In this document: piece by piece, positions 58,301 through 64,000 of the stretch | Layout of the letters: every line of letters starts with the position of its first letter | How positions within the stretch are numbered: the first letter of the stretch is position 1 | From: Clavelina lepadiformis | Lineage: Eukaryota > Chordata > Ascidiacea > Aplousobranchia > Clavelinidae | DNA: 64,000 bases | Reading direction: 5' to 3' | Assembly: GCF_947623445.1 (NCBI RefSeq) | Contig: NC_135241.1 | Coordinates: forward strand, 8,558,501-8,622,500 | The notes under the pieces: generated by a model | Databases searched by the model: none | The model's input: only the letters and a program-made list of their open reading frames with translations | Told to the model about the DNA's origin: nothing | Translations under genes and position numbers: made by a program

Positions 58301-61300
58301 CCCTTACTCTGGCTCAAAAATGGTACAATTTTTTAACAGATTTTTTAAGGATCATCACATTTAATAATTAGTATAGGCTTCAAAATTGTTCTCTTCTTCA
58401 CTAAGGCTGCAAAGTGTTACCCTGACGCATAAGTTGCATTGCATACATATCCGTAGCCTAAATAGTTGGTACAAAACAATGCGGCTTATACTCGAATAAA
58501 TACAGCAAGTATATAAAATACGATAATATAACCAGGAAAAATTATTAGAAAACCAAATGATTTGCAACTTCGAATTGTCATACAAATCTTTCTAACCTAA
58601 CTCTTATGAAATTTAGGGGATCGTTTCCAAACAGGAGAGACGGTGGAAACGTATAAAATGCAGAGAAACAGCATATCCACCACTTGATATGTGGGCAAAC
58701 TGGGTTGTCGAAAGTAATCCTTTTCAAAATTTCATGCTCGTTCTCATCTTAGTCAATGCTGTGCTATTGGTAGTCGACGCAGAAATTGGCGAATCTACTG
58801 ATCCGCAATTAATTGTAAGTATAAATTACATAAAAACTCTGTATCTTCTACTATACAGGCTGCTTAACTCACAGGCCACTCACAAACCTGGGTTTTTATA
58901 AGACAATTAGTTTAGTGGGCTAACTTCAAACCAACGTTGGAATTTCTTTGAAAAACGTAATGGAAATTCACTTCTACATGTCAACGGGGAGATTAATAAT
59001 AATGCGCGCTGCATTAAAGTTTCGTCACATAGAATCATTGTATCAAGAGCAGAATTTTCCTGAGGGGAACAGAGAAATAGCGACTTACGCGAACTGGCGA
59101 GTTAGGCAAACAACACAAAATCGATTTTTTTATTGCATTTTTGAGGTACTACATTTAGATTAAACACTCCGTAAATTGTTTTTAATTAAAACTTAATGCT
59201 TTTCAAAATGTTAAGATTTTAATTTTGTACATAGAATAGCCTCCTCGCCTAAATCTACTTAATTACATTCTGTAATCTCTGGCTAGGCAGCTTCAGTTGA
59301 CTAGCATGGCTAACGGAAGGAAACTTAAAACTGAATAAAAATGGTCTAAAATGACAAGTTTTCTGGGTACTTCGTAGATGTTCATTGTGACGTACAATAA
59401 GGTTTTGTTACGTTGACAAGAATCTCAGACAGCTGCGCGATACAGCTGTAGTGTAGTCATAGCAGATTAAGTCTGCCATGTAATCATGCTGGCGAAGTGT
59501 TTTAAGTCTGATTAGTTACACAACTTCTTCTGGTCATAGTAACAAAATCGGTGGCGAGTAAATCAAATAGACGAGTTAGGCGAAGACGACTTAGCCAGAC
59601 TTGATTCTACCGAAAATAATACGCTTTCTGCCGGAACCAAGTGATAGGCGGCAACTTAGGCGAGTGCTATTGTATACTTTTACTGCCTTTGAGAGTTTGT
59701 TACTTCACCTCGACAGTTGTATCACATGTATGAAAGAAAATATCTGTGCTTTATATCTTAGAACGTAGTACGAATAATTCGCACGTGTGACTACTGTTGT
59801 TTATGGATTTTCGTCATCGAGATTGTGCTAAAGTGGATTGATGACTTTAAAACCTTTTGGAAAAATGTTTGGAATGAACTGGACTTTTACATCACTATTG
59901 TCTCCATTTTGCCTGAGGTTTGACGTATTAAACAAATTATATGGGCAACCTAGATCAACTTGTTTCTTTCTACCGTATATGTAAGATACGAAATATGAAA
60001 TTAAAAAGAAAATTAATGAAATGTTGTTTTAATAGAAAAAAAATTGACAGTATGTCTCTCAAATTGCAGGTTATTCGTTGGTTCAACGGTGACGCCATCA
60101 GTTCAAGTTTGATGTCTAGCTTAAGCTTTTTAAGAGTGTTGAGAATAACCCGTTTGTTGAAAATGGTATGTGAAAACAACAATGTTTTCAAATTTTACTG
60201 ATATTGAAACGGAAACTTTATATTATTTTCATCAAAGGTGTCACGTTTCGAACAAGCGCGCATTATATTGATGTCCGTCTCGAAAGCGTTTAGCGCAATG
60301 TCTTTCATTCTACTCCTACTGGCTCTCTTTATGTGGATGTTCGCACTTATGGGTGAAGTTATATTCGGAAGGTAGAAGTATGTGTACAAAGACTTTCAAA
60401 TATATAACCATGGTGGTCTAATTTAACTTATGAATAAACATCGTTTTTTCAACCTTTTTTGCTTTTTTGTTTGTCTTCACAAAAATCAGATATACCCAGT
60501 ACGATGGAAGAACGGAAGGAATTCGCCTCATATACCAAAAAGCTTTTTCTGGTATTTTATGGTCGTTTGCAACTTTGTTTCAACTGATGACGCTTGACCA
60601 TTGGTTGGAAACTCTAACAGTTACGATAATACTCCTACAGCTATACTAGACCATAATTATCAAAAATATTTCCTACCTATGAAAGTGGCACGAATTGTGA
60701 TATACTGAGTGAATTCTTTATTTTACTGTTATTACAAACGCTGCAGCCTAACTGTTCGTAATATCTAGGACCTTCTCATAGTAATGAAAAGTTCGTACGA
60801 ATCTACAATTACTGTGATCTATATTTTGGCATGGATATGGGTTGGCTCGTTTGTTTTCAAAAATATATTTGCCGGGATTATGGTTAATAATTTCCAAACC
60901 ATTAGAAATGACATGCATTGGGAGAAAAGAGAAAAGGAAGCGAAAAATGAGGTAAAACAATACATCTTCAAGACAGCAAGCTTTGATTTATAGCTCTATT
61001 TTATCTAACGTTTATATAGGGGTATAGGTAGACAAGATTAAAAAAGAGTATAGATGTATTAATATACATCTATAGGTTGACAAGTTTAAAAAAGAGTATT
61101 CAAGTGAACGAGCAAAGAGCGAAACAGACCCAGGTATCATATACTATTTAGGTTATATCCAGACATGTGTGGAGGAAACCGGGTCATACTGCTACGATTT
61201 GCCAAATTGTTTGGTCAGATTAAACAAATTCAGTTTTGGAAGATCCTGTCGGTCATTCATTAATGCAAAAACTAAAACTGTTCTACTTGTTTGCTGTTTG

Positions 61301-63092
61301 CAATATTTAATCAAAAAGTCAATTTACTGCTAACAATTTACCTCAGTTCTAGGGTAAGTAGTAACAACCATTGGTGTAAATTGTAAGACTGTTAACAAAA
61401 CCGGAAAACATATCATTAGCGTTGATCCCAAGCAGGTGTGACAAAAAATACTGACAATTAACTACAGCATTATCAAAAATAACAATAAGAAGCTTATGCA
61501 AAATATATGAAAGCTATTGGCCGATTCAGTTAATATTTGAGTTGTAGTTTTATGGTATGTATATTATTTTATTTTTCTGTACACAGTCGTTCACCTCAAA
61601 TGCTCTAAACTATTTTATAATGGTTCATGTCGTGCATTTTCATATCAAGTACGTTTGATGGTCAGTTCGATAAAGATTTCGCTTCAGTCTAATTTAGGCT
61701 ATTCTAATTTAAAAGACCAAAAATATTTTATTTAAAATTCCTTCTTGTTAACTAACACACAAAAACACTTCTGAAATTTTACTATACTTGAGGCAGTGGT
61801 AAAACTATAGCAATGTTGCAACAATGAATACTGTAACTTCAGATAGAGCAAAATTTTCTTTGAATAAAAGCTTAACTTAGGGGAAGTTAAAACTAAATTT
61901 CTTCTGTTACTTTAGGCCCCGGACTCAGATATTCTTTAATAGCGTTTTGCAAATAGCTTACATCATGTTGGCAATATTTTAATGCATGAAAAAGAATTTT
62001 AGCGAGTCTAATATTTTCACTTTTTACAGCCTTAACTGTAGACAATGCACCCAGTCAAAGAAAAGCAAGTAACACATTGCCAATAATCAAAGTAGAGGTA
62101 AACACTTATTAATTATTTTGTAAGAACTTTTATGTTCAAACTTCTAGTAATTGGTTAAGTTTTCTGATTTGGGCTCAACTTTAAAAAAAATATTTTACGA
62201 ATTTTCTTGTAAAGACGAAAATAACCTTGTTTTAAAACCAAATTTTTACGAGCCATGACCGAATTAGCCTTAACAGTAAAAAAATAGAGTTAAAGATCTT
62301 TAAAGATCTGAACAATATTTTTAATAATATCAACAATAGTTTTTTGTATACTTGGTGCTTATAGAATCAGCACAACAAATAACCCACTGTAATAATTTCT
62401 TATCTTGAGTTTACCCTGTACTAGAGTTTCTTATAGCCTCCAGGTATAGTCTAAGCCTATAGTCTACAATATCTTATAAAGTGTTTTTTTAATAAAATTA
62501 ACGAGTATATATTGTCATTTGACAAAAAAGTATACTGTAAGTATAGTGCTTTCACACTGTTAAAGAGGTTGATACGGCTGAAAAGGTGCATATACATGAT
62601 ATTTCAGAGTACAAGCAACACAACTGAACGCAGAGTGAACTCAAATGAAAATTTGGACTTGGCAAATAAGAACTTCGCACTACTAAATGGGATAAGTCAA
62701 TCAAAGTCGGCGCTGTCGGTGTTTTCACAACTTTCTTTGGCTTCTGCTCAGTTATCAGGGGTATATGCTGCTGTAGGCGACAGTAACAGAATTTTTTAAC
62801 TGAAATTATTTTGGTTATCAGTGTATTAATATTGTAAGCAGTGTTTGTCCGTTTCTTGGTGCAGCAAGAAAACCCAACAACCTCACAAGGAACGCTTCGC
62901 CAAGCTCATTGGGACTCGCTTGTGCAAAGACATATGGACTTGACATCAGCATCCACAGGTGAAACCATCTGGGCAAGGGACGTCTTGTTTAAATTTTACC
63001 AAGCCATGGAAAATATTCAGGAAAATTTAAAGGAAAGACAAGATATTTTGAACCTGCTCAACCTCGCCTTGTTACAGATACATGACAGATAA
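55361..63092 (+). CDS. CATSPER2: CatSper2, sperm cation channel subunit
   Basis: Thirteen exons close to 585 aa (human is about 530): 55361-55450, 57554-57639, 58041-58218, 58617-58814, 59762-59917, 60070-60165, 60238-60371, 60490-60619, 60769-60951, 61076-61133, 62030-62097, 62608-62760, 62865-63092. The N-terminal region has FRMRLIRDFRLLENV and ALVKFSP, as in CatSper2. Membrane segments follow: S1 (WVVESNPFQNFMLVLILVNA), S2-S3 (VIEIVLKWIDDFKTFWKN), S4 with four basic residues every third position (LRVLRITRLLK), S5 (FILLLLALFMWMFALMGE), pore with the CatSper T-x-D-x-W filter (LMTLDHWLETL, about residues 345-355), and S6 (VGSFVFKNIFAGIMVNNFQ). The C-terminus HWDSLVQRHM to ARDVLFKFYQAMENIQENLK matches human DWETLVHENL to PRDSLFRYFELLEKLQYNLE, which separates CatSper2 from CatSper1, 3 and 4. 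The channel is a pH-sensitive Ca2+ path in the sperm flagellum and needs CatSper1, 3, 4 and accessory subunits, none of which is in this window. Exon 1 is the least certain exon; phase, donor and composition support it. Confidence 0.92.
55680..56365 (+). repeat. Dispersed repeat family R2, copy B
   Basis: Matches 17520-18570 over most of its length and lies in the first intron of CatSper2. Three perfect TGACGTCA octamers occur at 55702-55709, 55752-55759 and 55792-55799, at the same relative places as those of copy A plus one more. Non-coding. Confidence 0.65.
56517..56830 (+). repeat. Dispersed repeat family R3, copy 2
   Basis: Begins gggggcgtagccaggaaata and shares cacgcgcagtcatagttgtt and aactgcgcttaaaataacg with 54166-54560. 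The far end reads tgtagctatggcc, a weak inverted match to the start, which suggests a DNA transposon. It lies in CatSper2 intron 1. Confidence 0.55.
61023..61100 (+). repeat. Duplicated splice acceptor plus exon start in CatSper2
   Basis: A unit reading tatag, then GTNGACAAGNTTAAAAAAGA and GTAT, occurs twice with a 48-bp offset: acceptors at 61027 and 61075. The second copy opens the coding exon (VDKFKKEYSSERAKS). Use of the first copy would run in frame into a stop after about 15 codons, so the second must be used to make the full-length protein. Confidence 0.85.
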
Positions 63093-64000
63093 TTAAATGA
63101 CCACTGTGACCGCCTGATTAAATAACAGAGAACAACTTCTTACAAAGTTTTAAAAATTTAAAGCTTTTAATTTGCAGCTGCACAAGTATGATAAACAGTA
63201 TTGTGAGCTAATAGCCTGATGTCAACAACTATTATTTATTACTTTAACTTTATTTGACCGACGTAAGGATTACCTATCATCATTGACCACGTTAATTAAA
63301 GAACGTGAAGTAGCGATAGAAATATTAATTACTTCATAAAACCGTAATCTGCGGATTCAAGGGCGCCTACACCATAAATTAACGTAAACCTTTAAACTTC
63401 TTTGATTGATTTAGGGTATGTTTTAAATTAATACAACGCAATTACGCACAGTCATATGTATGTAGAAAGCTTCAAAACTTGCTTAAGCGAATTGTGGAGT
63501 TATGGAAAAATAAAGGCTTATGAAACCATTTGCTATTATTTCTTTCGCATTATGCAAAAGCAGTCAATCATAGAGTAAAATCAATATTACAATTTCTATC
63601 GTAACGATATAACTTTGAAACTGAGCATGAAAAGAAAATCCGTAATTAAGCATAGCTCTGTAAAGAATGATTACCACTCTTGTAACCCGTCTTTATCACT
63701 TGCGTGTAGCCTTGTGCTAGATACGACACAAGCCTGAGGATAGTTTATGAAAAGATAATTGCAGTGGTTTCAAAGTTACACGGCGCCACATCTATAAAGG
63801 TTATAATTTGCTGTTCCTGCGCGCTGGACGAATTCGAAATATATAAGCTTTTATGATCCTTCATCATAACGAGAGAGCCAGTTATGCCGGCAACAGCAAA
63901 AATTTTTATGCAGAAAGACAACAAATTACTTAAGATAAATTTGCGACACATTATAGAACGACCTTTTAAGCAATTACGGTGATCGTGAGATGTTACAAGA
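63093..64000. other. CatSper2 3' region and window end
   Basis: An AATAAA at 63509-63514, 417 bp past the stop, is a candidate poly(A) signal. A minus-strand ORF at 63745-63951 starts with a hydrophobic stretch (MCRKFILSNLLSFCIKIFAV) and could be the first exon of a gene partly outside the window, but support is weak. Nothing else seen. Confidence 0.4.

Overview
The window looks like nuclear DNA of an invertebrate chordate or a close marine relative. A tunicate is my best guess, at moderate confidence. The DNA is AT-rich, genes are closely spaced and have many short introns with GT..AG borders. The gene set is metazoan, with a ciliary or sperm flavour: an FHAD1-type protein, CatSper2, a Hey-type bHLH-Orange factor, SNX1/2, TMEM199 and PPP1R21. 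Exon models were built by hand from reading frame, splice borders and remembered family sequences. In every spliced model except the 5' end of Hey, the exon phases close exactly. I saw no rRNA, tRNA, CRISPR array, LTR element or other virus-like element.

Layout. 1-1.7 kb: a hAT-type MITE and a dispersed repeat. 1.7-12.0 kb (+): FHAD1 homologue, 28 exons, 1349 aa. 13.8-14.8 kb (-): intronless coiled-coil gene ending in a possible CaaX box. 15.1-21.6 kb: a transposon-rich gap with a MITE carrying a perfect 8-bp target duplication, a decayed hAT transposase, a repeat rich in TGACGTCA palindromes, and two copies of the repeat also seen at 1.1 kb. 22.1-23.7 kb (+): intronless SNX1/2. 25.8-26.4 kb (+): TMEM199/VMA12-like gene with a probable GC-AG intron. 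27.1-34.2 kb (-): PPP1R21, 21 exons, 775 aa, convergent with TMEM199. 34.6-35.4 kb: two neighbouring hAT MITEs. 37.9-45.1 kb (-): a 19-exon gene for a 923-aa coiled-coil + C2-like + multi-pass membrane protein that I cannot name with confidence. 45.4-50.4 kb: two larger hAT-type elements and plain intergenic DNA. 50.4-52.1 kb (+): Hey-type gene with two CSL/Su(H)-type motifs and a tandem duplication that copies a TATA-like motif. 53.4-54.6 kb: decayed repeats. 55.4-63.1 kb (+): CatSper2, 13 exons, 585 aa, with a remote first exon and a repeat-filled first intron.

Functional links. SNX1/2 (retromer and endosomal tubules), PPP1R21 (endosome-associated coiled coil) and TMEM199 (V-ATPase assembly) all concern the endomembrane system and lie side by side, though nothing shows co-regulation. 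FHAD1 and CatSper2 both fit a ciliated or sperm cell role but sit at opposite ends of the window.

Most interesting items: the 923-aa C2/membrane protein, the coiled-coil gene with a terminal CNIL, the duplicated TATA-like segment beside CSL motifs at Hey, the duplicated splice acceptor in CatSper2, the TGACGTCA-bearing repeat, and the intronless SNX1/2.
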